A program made the translations under genes and the position numbers. A stretch of DNA of 47,390 nucleotides. Origin: a virus. The notes beneath the pieces were generated by a model, which was not told the origin of the DNA, did not search any database, and saw only the letters and a program-made list of their open reading frames with translations. Shown piece by piece: positions 22,438 to 30,650 of the stretch; the stretch's first letter is position 1, and the number at the start of each line of letters is the position of its first letter. The stretch lies in the IMG/VR virus record IMGVR_UViG_3300048919_000367, positions 1-47,390 of that record, one strand, 5' to 3'.

Positions 22438-23966
22438 TGGCCGCCCGTGTTGCAACCAAACCACCCGTTTTCAATCGCAAGCTACGTCGTGGCGGCATTC
22501 GTGGCGTCATACGTGACTTCTTCAAAGCCGCAGCTGGCAAGTCTTATTACAAAGCAGCTCATCAATCCGAGCGTATGGCTGCCGTCGAAGATGTCGGACC
22601 GAATACCCACAATGACGAAATTCCGATCCTTCGCGCACGATCCAGAAAAGCAAAAGCCAACTATTCTTTCTATCGTCAGGCTGTCCGTCAGGTCGCAAAC
22701 AACGCCGTCGGCTATGGCATCCGGCCAGTAATTGCCGATCCAGAGCTTGAAAAGATTTGGAATGCCTGGGTGGCAGAAGCTGACGCTCGTGGTCATTTCG
22801 ACTTCTATGGTCTTCAGTGGCATGCCGTTGAAGCGATGGTAACGGACGGAGAAGTTCTACTTCGCCTTCGTGATCGGATCGATGGCGACATGGTTTCCGG
22901 CGTCCCGCTTCAACTGCAAATTCTGGAAGCTGATCACCTTCCAATTGGCCACACGCGTCAGGAAGCCAATGGAAATTATACCCTCGATGGCGTCGAGCGT
23001 AATGGCATCGAGCGTGTAGTCCGATATCACATCCTGCCGAAACACCCCCTTGATTGGAGGGGTTCAACAACCTCGCTCTCTCCGGTGGCGGTCTCAGCAG
23101 ATGACATCTGTCATCTGTTCGTACCAGAGCGTCCAACTTCCGAGCGCGGGGTTCCTTGGGGGGCAACAATTCTGGACAGCATGGAAATGTTGTCGGAATA
23201 TCAGCTCGCCGAGGTAGCTAAGAAGTCCATCACATCCAAAGTTACGACCTTCTACACTCGACCGATCAACGAGGAAGCAGGGTTTGGTGATGAGGACGGT
23301 GATCCTCAGTTTTCGAAATATGAAATTGGAGCTGCGGTCGAAGTTCCTGAAGGCTATGGCGTTGAGTTTGCCCAGATGCCTCCTACCGATCCAAACTACG
23401 AGGCCTACGTTCGAACAGTCTTGTCTGAGGTGGGCGTAGCTTTTGGCTTGTGCTTCGAGCTGATCACCCTCGATTTTAAAAACATCACCGACAGGTCATA
23501 TCGTGCGATCATGTTGCAGGTCAGCAAGTTCGTCGAGAGCATTGTCTACCATGTTATCTGCCGTCTTAACCGGAAAGTTTGGGTCAGGTTCCTGAAGAAT
23601 TCGGCTGCATCCGGCGTCTGGAAACCAGCTGCTGGAAAGCGGATCGAGGACTACTTCACGGTCGAGTTCATGATGCCACCCCGTGGCCATGTTCACCCTG
23701 TCCAGGAAATCCAGGCCTTGGTTGAGGCTATCAAAGCCGGTCTCATTTCCAGGCAACAGGCTGCTGCTGAGATGGGCGTGAATGTTTTGGAGATCGACAT
23801 GCAGAACAAGGCTGACATCGAGCGCGGTGAGCTGATGGGCATCGTCTATTCGGTTTTCTCGGAGATGGTTGCGGCTCATCATGAACGCGGCGTGCCTGCT
23901 TCACCCCCTCAACAGCCGGTTGTCGATGATGTTCAGGAGGAACAGCGATTGGAAGAAGCGGCATGA
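22437..23966 (+). CDS. B: Portal protein, lambda gpB family (509 aa)
   Basis: Portal proteins form the dodecameric ring through which DNA enters the head. This sequence has the lambda-family layout: basic N-terminus, LRARSRKAKANYSFYRQAVR, NNAVGYGIRP, LQILEADHLP and TDRSYRAIMLQVSKFVESIV, ending in a disordered acidic tail. ATG at 22437 (GTG at 22434 is also possible). It lacks an attached protease/scaffold, which is supplied by a separate gene further on. The next gene is an inserted serine protease. Confidence 0.92.
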   Translation: MAARVATKPPVFNRKLRRGGIRGVIRDFFKAAAGKSYYKAAHQSERMAAVEDVGPNTHNDEIPILRARSRKAKANYSFYRQAVRQVANNAVGYGIRPVIADPELEKIWNAWVAEADARGHFDFYGLQWHAVEAMVTDGEVLLRLRDRIDGDMVSGVPLQLQILEADHLPIGHTRQEANGNYTLDGVERNGIERVVRYHILPKHPLDWRGSTTSLSPVAVSADDICHLFVPERPTSERGVPWGATILDSMEMLSEYQLAEVAKKSITSKVTTFYTRPINEEAGFGDEDGDPQFSKYEIGAAVEVPEGYGVEFAQMPPTDPNYEAYVRTVLSEVGVAFGLCFELITLDFKNITDRSYRAIMLQVSKFVESIVYHVICRLNRKVWVRFLKNSAASGVWKPAAGKRIEDYFTVEFMMPPRGHVHPVQEIQALVEAIKAGLISRQQAAAEMGVNVLEIDMQNKADIERGELMGIVYSVFSEMVAAHHERGVPASPPQQPVVDDVQEEQRLEEAA

Positions 23967-24042
23967 GCGTCGCTTCTGGCTGACGTCTCATTAATGTCGT
24001 CGTGGTAGTGCTGCGAATTATTTCAACTAATAGGTAGTTCTG

Positions 24043-24747
24043 ATGTTCGAACAAACCGCGATGAGCCTGGCGGCCAATGTTTTCAAGCTTCGCATTTTGC
24101 GACACATGGTGGCAATCTACGCCCCGAACTCCAGGAAGCCCGACTTTCCAGATCAGGTTGGAACGGGATTTCTGATCTCTCACAATTCTCGTCCAGTGCT
24201 CGTTACCGCAGCACATGTCTTTTATGGCGCGTCATTTACAGAGGACCCTGGCGAGAAAAGTTTCTTTGCAAACGGCGGTTTGGTTTATATCGATGCCGTA
24301 AGCCGCCAGATTAGTCAGGTCAAAGGTTACGATGTCGCCGTTCTGTATCTTGATGAACTTGCCGGAAAACCGCAGTTGCCATTCAGCTGCCTAACATGGA
24401 CTGGCACACCACCCAGGATAATAACAATCGGAGGCTACCTGGCCCGAGATTTCAAACGGTCAGGCAACACACTCCAGCCCGCTCCCCTCATCTACACAAA
24501 TAATAGTGTAGCGGAATCGGCCGGTCACGTCGGACTTAATTATACAAAGAGAAAAAACAAAGACACGTTCACGCACGCGCCAGCTGTTTCTTCTATCCCA
24601 AAAGGATTGTCGGGTGGTCCAATGGTAGAAACATTATCGCTTCTATGGGGAGAGCTGAAAGTGGTCGGCGTCTTTACAGAGCAGGACAACGGTCGTGGTA
24701 AAGGCGTCAACGCTGAAGCGATAAAATCTGCAATAAATTCCCTTTAG
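24043..24747 (+). CDS. Trypsin-like serine protease moron (234 aa)
   Basis: A complete chymotrypsin-type triad is visible: His58 in VLVTAAHVF, Asp97 in KGYDVAVLYL and Ser190 in PKGLSGGPM. QVGTGFLIS at ~38-46 is the usual first-barrel strand. There is no signal peptide, so it acts in the cytoplasm. It sits between the portal and the HK97-type prohead protease, where lambda has no such gene, and a fresh promoter-like region follows it, so it looks like an insertion. Capsid maturation is already covered by the next gene. Trypsin-like domains also occur in bacterial defence systems; a role in superinfection immunity is speculative. Confidence 0.85.
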   Translation: MFEQTAMSLAANVFKLRILRHMVAIYAPNSRKPDFPDQVGTGFLISHNSRPVLVTAAHVFYGASFTEDPGEKSFFANGGLVYIDAVSRQISQVKGYDVAVLYLDELAGKPQLPFSCLTWTGTPPRIITIGGYLARDFKRSGNTLQPAPLIYTNNSVAESAGHVGLNYTKRKNKDTFTHAPAVSSIPKGLSGGPMVETLSLLWGELKVVGVFTEQDNGRGKGVNAEAIKSAINSL

Positions 24748-24749
24748 GT

Positions 24750-24826
24750 AATTTTGTCGGCGGCCGCCATCGAATCTTGCAGCCGCCCATGCGCACGATG
24801 CTCTCATCAATATTTCACGAGAGCAT
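24750..24826 (+). promoter_or_regulatory. Operator-like element, GAATCTTGCA motif and start-site hairpin
   Basis: AATTTTGTCGGCGG (24750-24763) is a copy of the dispersed operator-like element. GAATCTTGCA (24772-24781) follows, 57 nt before the prohead protease ATG. ATGCTCTC/GAGAGCAT (24798-24805 and 24819-24826) is a perfect 8-bp hairpin whose 3' arm contains the GAGAG ribosome site. The arrangement parallels 12157-12205. Confidence 0.5.
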
Positions 24827-24828
24827 GG

Positions 24829-25887
24829 ATGACCTCCAAAATTCACAACATCGAAGACAGGATCAGCAAACGGGCACTCGCCGGTTTGCCGACCACGGTT
24901 GATGTTGATTCCCGTTCTTTCGAGATCATCATCACAACTGAGACGCCCTACGAACGGTACATTCCAGACCCGCGACTTGGTGCCAGCAAATATGAAGCAG
25001 ACTGGATCAAGGTCTCAGAAGTCCTGCCAATGGCGGCAATGGATTTCTCTCGTGTCGCCAGAATGCCATTGGTCGACAATCATGCTGTCGGAAAAGGTCT
25101 CGATGGCGGTCAGATCGGCCGTGTCGATAACGTCCGCATCGAAGGTGACAAGGTTATCGGCACAGCCATCCTTGCTCACAAATACCGGGACCTGATCATT
25201 GATATCAAAGATGGATTCTTTGGGCAGGTTTCTGCGGGATACGAAATCGTCGAAGCTGAGCTGATCGAGAGACCTGACGATATCCCTGAATATCGCGCAC
25301 TGAAATGGGTGCTTCAGGAGGCATCCCTCGTTCCTGTTGCTGCTGACGTCAATGCATTCGTTCGCTCAGCAAAGCCAATAGGTCCGAGCGTGACCGTGCG
25401 CTCCCTTACTCAACCAAACACGGAGAAGAAATCCATGGAATACGAAGAACTTGTTGTCGCGGCCGAGGACGCCACGATGGCTGCAGCTGCAGCGGTCACA
25501 GCTTTGAACGATGCGTCAGACGAAGGCGCTTCTGACGAAGTCAAGGCTCGTGCGAAGGCACTCAGAAAACGTGCTGACGAGGAAACGATCAATCAGGAAA
25601 CCGAAAACACTGAAGCGAAGGCTGACGACCCAGAGGTTGAAGAAGTTCGCGCTCTTGCTCGCAGTTTGAAGCTTGAGCACATCGTCACCGACGGTTTGAA
25701 GATGAAATCACCACTCACCGAAATCCGCTCAGGCCTCCGCAAGGCATACTTCGCAAAAGCAGCTGCGCCAGCTGAGACCGTGGATGTCACCCCTCGCAAG
25801 CGTTCCGACGAGCCAGCAACAGCTTTGAATACCGTTGAAATTTATCAGCGGGAAAACAGCCGTTGGGCCGGTGCGAAGCGCTCGTAA
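24829..25887 (+). CDS. HK97-type prohead protease fused to scaffold (352 aa)
   Basis: Residues ~30-200 match the HK97 (S78-like) prohead protease: MPLVDNHAVGKGLDGGQIGRV with catalytic His85, and IKDGFFGQVSAGYEIVEA with Ser136 in the expected 'SxGY' context. The C-terminal ~150 residues are charged, helical and Ala/Glu-rich (AAVTALNDASDEGASDEVKARAKALRKRADEE), as expected for a built-in scaffold. It processes the head during assembly. Start MTSKIHN at 24829, because the longer frame overlaps the regulatory gap. It is followed by D-like and E-like head genes. Confidence 0.82.
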   Translation: MTSKIHNIEDRISKRALAGLPTTVDVDSRSFEIIITTETPYERYIPDPRLGASKYEADWIKVSEVLPMAAMDFSRVARMPLVDNHAVGKGLDGGQIGRVDNVRIEGDKVIGTAILAHKYRDLIIDIKDGFFGQVSAGYEIVEAELIERPDDIPEYRALKWVLQEASLVPVAADVNAFVRSAKPIGPSVTVRSLTQPNTEKKSMEYEELVVAAEDATMAAAAAVTALNDASDEGASDEVKARAKALRKRADEETINQETENTEAKADDPEVEEVRALARSLKLEHIVTDGLKMKSPLTEIRSGLRKAYFAKAAAPAETVDVTPRKRSDEPATALNTVEIYQRENSRWAGAKRS

Positions 25888-25912
25888 TAAATAAGGAAAC
25901 CAGGAGTTACCC

Positions 25913-26284
25913 ATGACCTATGTCGCACCTAAAAAGGCTTTCAGCTTCTATCTGCAGGAAGTCAGCCCGGAAATGTCCAGAGGCGAATACACGCTGAAAA
26001 CGAATGCCGAAATTTATGACGTCGGCACGTTAGTGATCAGCGAATACGTTGCTGATGCAAAAACCGGAAAGTACGTCCGAGCAACCCAGGCACTCGTTGA
26101 CGCAGGAGTTGAAGCTGACTTCGCCATTGTCGCCGAGGAAACTGACGCCACAACTGCTGACGTAAAGGCTGCAGTGTTCGTTCGCCTCGGACTTGTCAAG
26201 GGCAGAGAGCTAATCCTTGACCCATCCATCACCCTCTCTGAAGCCGCAGCACTGCTTTTGAAGCAGTTCGTCGTCGTTCAGTAA
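25913..26284 (+). CDS. D: Head decoration protein, gpD-like (123 aa)
   Basis: Stabilises the expanded capsid as surface trimers. The pattern EYVADAKTGKYVRATQALVDAGVEADFAIVAEETDA followed by TTADVKAAVFVRLGLVKGREL matches the core of lambda gpD-type decoration proteins (a strand, a 'DAT..D..A.V..RG' segment and a closing strand). Position just before the major capsid gene agrees. CAGGAGT precedes the ATG. Confidence 0.82.
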   Translation: MTYVAPKKAFSFYLQEVSPEMSRGEYTLKTNAEIYDVGTLVISEYVADAKTGKYVRATQALVDAGVEADFAIVAEETDATTADVKAAVFVRLGLVKGRELILDPSITLSEAAALLLKQFVVVQ

Positions 26285-26313
26285 AAGAACAAAACGTGAA
26301 CTAGGAGTTCCAA

Positions 26314-27339
26314 ATGAGCATTATGAACCTGAAAAATCCCTATGATCGCGTCGAGTTGACGACGGCGGTTTTGATGGAGCCGTATGTCCCGCATGAGCTG
26401 GAGAAGTGGCTTCCGTGGAATTCCGAAGGCGTTACCACCCGTACCGTTTTTGTGGAAATCGACTCGAACGGCAGCCTCAGCCTGATCGATGAAGCCAACC
26501 CGCGTGCTGGTAAGCGTGAATATGCGGATGACACTGACCGCACCGGCTACACCGTTCGCATTCCATACTACCCACAGTGGGATGCCTTGATCGCCGAAGC
26601 GACTCAAGGTGTTCGAGCTTTTGGTTCGACGACCGATGCAACAGCTTATCTTATTGAGCTGGCCAAGAAGGTCGAGATGCAAAAGAAAAAGAATGCTCTG
26701 CAAAGAGAGTTCATCCGAGCTGGTGCTCTCCAGTCCATCATCTATAAAAAGGATGGCAATGTTTCGCAGAACCTTCACCAACTCGCTGGCACGACGGCAA
26801 ACACGCACGAGTTCGATCTAGACGATCCGACCACCGACGTCATCGCTGAGCTAACCGAGGCCAAGGAAAAGCTGGAAGACGAGCTTGGCGCATATCAGGG
26901 TCTAGCTAATGGCTACATCCTGATTGCTGGTAAGGAATACCACCGCAAGATTTCCCGTCATGCCAGCATTCAGAAGGCATTCGCATTGTGGTCTGCCTCT
27001 GGTGCCGTTGGCAACTTGGGCTCGGCACTCCGCGATGATCTGAGAGCAGTATTCCCGATTACAACGGACATCGATCTCCGTTCGTATTCGAAGGGAAAGA
27101 TCGGAAACACGCATTTCCTTGATCCGAACAAGGCTCTGCTCTGCCCAATCCTCCCAGGCATGTACCAGACCCGTAATGCGCCTGGCACGGGTAAGTCCGC
27201 CGTCAACACCATCGGTCTTCCTGAGTACGCTCAGATCGAGCCCTTGGGCTTCGACAAGGGCGATGAGCTTCACATGGAAATGGCTACCGTTTCCTACCTG
27301 GAGCGCACCAGAGGCGTTGTTGAACTCACCTCCGCCTAA
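26314..27339 (+). CDS. E: Major capsid protein, gpE family (341 aa)
   Basis: HK97-fold coat protein of the lambda E family. Family blocks include VLMEPYVPHELEKWLPWNSEGVTTRTVFVE, TGYTVRIPYYPQWDALIAE, the long spine helix VEMQKKKNALQREF, and the closing PLGFDKGDELHMEMATVSYLERTRGVVELTS. Length equals lambda gpE. GGAGTTCC lies upstream of the ATG. A 9-bp hairpin follows the gene. Confidence 0.93.
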   Translation: MSIMNLKNPYDRVELTTAVLMEPYVPHELEKWLPWNSEGVTTRTVFVEIDSNGSLSLIDEANPRAGKREYADDTDRTGYTVRIPYYPQWDALIAEATQGVRAFGSTTDATAYLIELAKKVEMQKKKNALQREFIRAGALQSIIYKKDGNVSQNLHQLAGTTANTHEFDLDDPTTDVIAELTEAKEKLEDELGAYQGLANGYILIAGKEYHRKISRHASIQKAFALWSASGAVGNLGSALRDDLRAVFPITTDIDLRSYSKGKIGNTHFLDPNKALLCPILPGMYQTRNAPGTGKSAVNTIGLPEYAQIEPLGFDKGDELHMEMATVSYLERTRGVVELTSA

Positions 27340-27378
27340 ACATCTTCGGCTGCTCGTCTCCTTGCAGCCGTGGACCCA

Positions 27379-27408
27379 GCCAGCCGATGTTCTCCCACGT
27401 CGGCTGGC
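27379..27408 (+). terminator. Hairpin after the major capsid gene
   Basis: GCCAGCCGA (27379-27387) and TCGGCTGGC (27400-27408) form a perfect 9-bp stem with a 12-nt loop, 40 bp after the capsid stop; a short T-rich tract (TTCAATTTTT) follows. It may attenuate transcription so that the capsid mRNA dominates, a common phage arrangement. Confidence 0.55.
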
Positions 27409-27437
27409 ACCTCTTCAATTTTTACAGGTGATCCATC

Positions 27438-27824
27438 ATGTCCGACAAAGACACAGGCTTCGTGAATCTCGCAACATCCGGCTCTCCAAATTTCGATGCG
27501 GTTCAGGCTGCGCCGTTCGACAGCAAACGCCTGTTTGTTATCGAACTGGCAGGTGGAGATGATCCTGAAACCCATACCCTGGGCGCTCGTACCGAGTGGA
27601 TCGGCGTGACCGTCATGTTCACCACCGGCGACGGCACTCAGTTCGTAACCATGTTGCGCGGAGATGAAGGCACCGCCAAGCGTCTGTACGAGCGCGATTA
27701 TTCATTCTCAGTCGTCAAAACATTCGAAGAAGTCAGTGACGAGATCGTTGCCTCAAACCCCAGAACGTTGACTTTCACGGCTCCTGCGGCCGGGTCCGTT
27801 TATATCGAAATTCAGGAGGCCTGA
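27438..27824 (+). CDS. Hypothetical virion-region protein (128 aa)
   Basis: No family is recognised. A beta-rich compact sequence (TEWIGVTVMFTTGDGTQFVTMLRG, RTLTFTAPAAGSVYIEIQEA) follows the capsid gene and immediately precedes a glycine-rich protein; it ends one base before that gene's start. Position suggests a virion component or the partner/anchor of the glycine-rich protein. Confidence 0.6.
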   Translation: MSDKDTGFVNLATSGSPNFDAVQAAPFDSKRLFVIELAGGDDPETHTLGARTEWIGVTVMFTTGDGTQFVTMLRGDEGTAKRLYERDYSFSVVKTFEEVSDEIVASNPRTLTFTAPAAGSVYIEIQEA

Positions 27825-27825
27825 T

Positions 27826-28677
27826 ATGGTAGCTCTTCCTTATCCATCACCTCGTAGATCGTCAGGAGGCACTGGTCCGTCCGGTCCTTCTTATATTCGA
27901 CCAGTCCTTCGACGTGTTGAATCCGACTTTTTTCCAAGCACAACCTGGGACGAAATTTTTTCATCAACATCAAAAACGAAAGCTGACCTTGTCGCGATTG
28001 CCCAAGCAGGTGCTCCAGGAATTCCAACCAATGCTTTTGCCTTGGAGTATTTCATGATCGGTCCAGGAGGCCCTGGATTCTCAGGTTCTGGATTTGGCGG
28101 TCTTCCTGGTGCAACGGCGAGAGGAATCATTCCATTCGACACCATTCCGGATGACGTATTGATCAATTTCGAGATCGGAGCGCCCGGCGTCGGCCAAGCA
28201 AATGGACAAGGCTCTCTCGGCGGAATGTCAACCATCGGATTTTCCGATGGTTCGAATCTGATCTTCGCCGAATGCGGCAGTCCAGGCGAACAGAGCCAAG
28301 AAGCTCAGCGTGCGAATAACGCCTGGACTGCCGTTAATGGCATAATGATTTCCGACCTTGGTCAAGATATTTGGACCGGCATGTATGCCTCTGGCCCAAA
28401 CTCCTGGAATGGTCCTGGAGGTGGTGCACCGACAGCATACGACACGGTTAAATATCCAGACATCGCGGAGGGTGGTCTGGGCGCGTTTCCGACAGACGCC
28501 ATGTACATGTGCGGGAATGGAGGCGCTTCAGGCTCTGTGCAAAACGATACTCCAGGCTTTTCAGGAGCGACGCCTGGAGGTGGTGGCGGTGCGTCGGGAC
28601 CATCGCACCCAGGCGGTTCTGGCGGCGCTGCGGTTACTCGTTATGCCATAGTTTTTTGGGATGCGGTCAATGAATAA
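27826..28677 (+). CDS. Glycine-rich putative adhesin / virion decoration protein (283 aa)
   Basis: From about residue 75 the sequence is a glycine-rich domain (IGPGGPGFSGSGFGGLPGA, then FEIGAPGVGQANGQGSLGG), ending with TPGGGGGASGPSHPGG and AAVTRYAIVFWDAVNE. The alternation of Gly-rich loops with 'TIPDDVLINFEIG' strands is typical of glycine-rich tips of tail fibres and adhesins. A strong AGGAGG precedes the ATG. Unusually it lies among head and connector genes instead of at the tail end, so it may decorate the capsid surface. Confidence 0.6.
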   Translation: MVALPYPSPRRSSGGTGPSGPSYIRPVLRRVESDFFPSTTWDEIFSSTSKTKADLVAIAQAGAPGIPTNAFALEYFMIGPGGPGFSGSGFGGLPGATARGIIPFDTIPDDVLINFEIGAPGVGQANGQGSLGGMSTIGFSDGSNLIFAECGSPGEQSQEAQRANNAWTAVNGIMISDLGQDIWTGMYASGPNSWNGPGGGAPTAYDTVKYPDIAEGGLGAFPTDAMYMCGNGGASGSVQNDTPGFSGATPGGGGGASGPSHPGGSGGAAVTRYAIVFWDAVNE

Positions 28678-28912
28678 TAGATACTTTAAGGTGGATGTCT
28701 CCACACGTTTCGTCGTCAATATCACGGTTGGACCGGTAGAACTGACCGGTTACGAAGCCATCCCGCAATCTGATGATCATCTACATGTTTCTGTAGGCTG
28801 GTCTCACGTCGACGGCGAATTAATCGACACACGAGCAGCCTATCGAGACCACCGTCAATCGATAAGAGAGAATGGTAGCCAAAGCCGGTTAACTTCATTT
28901 ATTGGGAGATAA
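28670..28912 (+). CDS. Hypothetical small protein (80 aa)
   Basis: The ATG at 28670 overlaps the end of the glycine-rich gene by 8 bp. The product is beta-rich with aromatics (RYFKVDVSTRFVVNITVG) and ends GSQSRLTSFIGR. No family is recognised; tight coupling suggests a chaperone or partner of the glycine-rich protein, as fibre genes often have small assembly partners (inference). Confidence 0.55.
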   Translation: MNNRYFKVDVSTRFVVNITVGPVELTGYEAIPQSDDHLHVSVGWSHVDGELIDTRAAYRDHRQSIRENGSQSRLTSFIGR

Positions 28913-28915
28913 CCC

Positions 28916-29278
28916 ATGGTTTCCAGGCTTTTCGCGCATTCTAGCAAAGCGATCCACCGGACTTTTCGCGAGACCGGTGGAGCTTTGTGGCTGCGCGAAG
29001 GGCAGGCGGAGCCCAATCAGATCGACTGCACCTTTATCGAGAAGCCACGCGTTGTGGATGTCGATGGATTTGTGAGTACGTCGGCCGACCCGCAGGCGAC
29101 ATTCCTTCTTTCCGATATCGCTGTGATCGACGCGGATCGGGCTGCAGCACAGGACAATGTGTTCCTCAATGATGGTCGCGACACTCTGAAAATAAATGGA
29201 AAGACCTACGCCATCGAATCTTGCACGCACGACGGCTACGGTTGGGTCACGGCAACACTTCGAAGGACGACAGCTTGA
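28916..29278 (+). CDS. Head-tail connector / attachment protein (120 aa)
   Basis: Position between head genes and the tail terminator, size, and a beta-rich layout (CTFIEKPRVVDVDGFVSTS, TFLLSDIAVIDADRAAAQD, DTLKINGKTYAIESC) fit the FII/gp10-type connector that docks the tail; the 'kinGktY.I' strand near the C-terminus is typical. GGGAGAT precedes the ATG. The GAATCTTGCA motif lies in its last codons, 59 nt before the next start. Confidence 0.6.
   Translation: MVSRLFAHSSKAIHRTFRETGGALWLREGQAEPNQIDCTFIEKPRVVDVDGFVSTSADPQATFLLSDIAVIDADRAAAQDNVFLNDGRDTLKINGKTYAIESCTHDGYGWVTATLRRTTA
29216..29225 (+). promoter_or_regulatory. GAATCTTGCA motif inside connector gene
   Basis: Exact copy of the recurring element, within the coding sequence of the connector gene and 59 nt upstream of the TTG start of the tail terminator gene. 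It may provide an internal promoter for the tail genes, or be a coincidence of codons (Ile-Glu-Ser-Cys). Confidence 0.35.
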
Positions 29279-29745
29279 GCGACCTGCACATCATCACGCA
29301 AATCAGACGCGCTTTTAAGCAGCTGCTGAGCGATGCTGTCGGCGCGAAACACGTCCATAACTTTTCTCGTTTGGCGACAGGTGGTTTCCAAAGTGACCAG
29401 TATCCTCTCGTTGTATTACTGGTGACTGACAACCTGCGACCTGATCAAGAGCATGGGCACAGCACGGGCACCGTCTCTGTAGATATCAAAATTTCGGAAA
29501 GTGTCGGCGCTGATAATCCCGAAGAACGCATTGACGCTTTCCGTCTCAAGATCGAGCGAGCACTCTACAAACGTGGCGACCTCGGTTTTGGCAAATACTC
29601 CAATTGGGTAGTTGGCTCTTTGTCTGCTCCAGAATTTGAGCCGATGGCCGATCATCCAGACTCCATTGCAGTCGCCGGTGTAATTCCAGTGAGCTTCAAC
29701 ATCACGGTGCTAACGGCTGACCCCACCAAAAATCTAAATCCTTGA
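29275..29745 (+). CDS. Tail terminator protein, gpU-like (156 aa)
   Basis: The reading frame is best started at TTG 29275, which overlaps the previous stop (TTGA) and has GAAGGA 8-10 nt upstream. The protein has the alternating helix/strand layout of tail terminators (ITQIRRAFKQLL at the start, GTVSVDIKISESV in the middle, VIPVSFNITVLTADP at the end). It caps the tail tube in a ring and is normally encoded just before the tube protein, as here. Confidence 0.6.
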   Translation: MSDLHIITQIRRAFKQLLSDAVGAKHVHNFSRLATGGFQSDQYPLVVLLVTDNLRPDQEHGHSTGTVSVDIKISESVGADNPEERIDAFRLKIERALYKRGDLGFGKYSNWVVGSLSAPEFEPMADHPDSIAVAGVIPVSFNITVLTADPTKNLNP

Positions 29746-29755
29746 GGAGAACATA

Positions 29756-30580
29756 ATGGCAACATCGCCTATCATTCCATTAACAACCGGCCAGCGCATG
29801 ATGGGTGGTATCGGTATTTTCGAACCATTCGTTACGAAGAGACCTATCAAGATCGGTCCGGTCGGCGTCGTGGACTACGCGCCAACCCTGTCCGAAATCG
29901 AATCTCGTTCAGATGAAAGTGGAACATCGCAGCTTATCGGATCGTGGATCAATCAGCAGGATGCCGTCCTCACACTTAACGACATCCAGATGTGGTCACC
30001 GACCATGTACCAGGCAATGTTCTTGTCTAAACGAGTTCTGGCGACCCAAACGGCATTGGCTTCTGGTACGGTCACGTTCGATGCTTACCAGAACGATTAC
30101 AATCTGGTTGAGCTTCCTGGCATTAATCCGTCGATCATCTCTGTGACCGATACCGCTGAGATCGATCCGGTCGAATATGAAGAAGATGAAACCGGCTTCG
30201 GCGATGGTAATTACATTTTCCAGAGTCAGCGTAAGCTTCTTGAGATCGTGAAATTCCCGGAAGACGTTACGTTCACCGCTGGAAAAACTCAGGTCAAAGT
30301 GAACTATTCTCTGCCCTCGATCACTACGGCAGACGAAGTCGTTCTCTATGAGATCATGAAGACCGGTGGTGTCCGTGGCAAGTTCACTCTGCTCGGTGTT
30401 GTTGATGGCGGCCTACCTGGGCAAGCGGTCGACTACATTTTCCCAGATGTCGAGTTCCGCCCGAACGGCAACGTCACGCTTAAGGGTGTGGATGCCCTGA
30501 ACGTCGCGAGCTTGACTGGCAAGGTCTACAACACTGCAGGCCAAGGATACGGCTTCATCCGCCCAGTCGTCTCAAATTAA
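29756..30580 (+). CDS. V: Major tail tube protein (274 aa)
   Basis: Position directly before the tail chaperone genes, length and composition identify the tail tube subunit. Visible tube-like features are FEPFVTKRPIKIGPVGVVDY, SGTSQLIGSWINQQDAVLTLNDIQMW and the C-terminal FPDVEFRPNGNVTLKGVDALNVASLTGKV (the 'tGk' closing strand). GAGGAGAA precedes the ATG. The tube is polymerised around the tape measure protein. Confidence 0.8.
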   Translation: MATSPIIPLTTGQRMMGGIGIFEPFVTKRPIKIGPVGVVDYAPTLSEIESRSDESGTSQLIGSWINQQDAVLTLNDIQMWSPTMYQAMFLSKRVLATQTALASGTVTFDAYQNDYNLVELPGINPSIISVTDTAEIDPVEYEEDETGFGDGNYIFQSQRKLLEIVKFPEDVTFTAGKTQVKVNYSLPSITTADEVVLYEIMKTGGVRGKFTLLGVVDGGLPGQAVDYIFPDVEFRPNGNVTLKGVDALNVASLTGKVYNTAGQGYGFIRPVVSN

Positions 30581-30650
30581 TCAACCTTCAAGGTGGCTCC
30601 AATTTCGGGGCCGCCTCCAAATCACATGATGACATAAACGGGAGAACACC

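Noticed and set aside
22522-23169. 215-codon minus-strand frame inside the portal gene
   Set aside because: Antisense shadow of a strongly supported portal protein; low-complexity Arg/His-rich translation.
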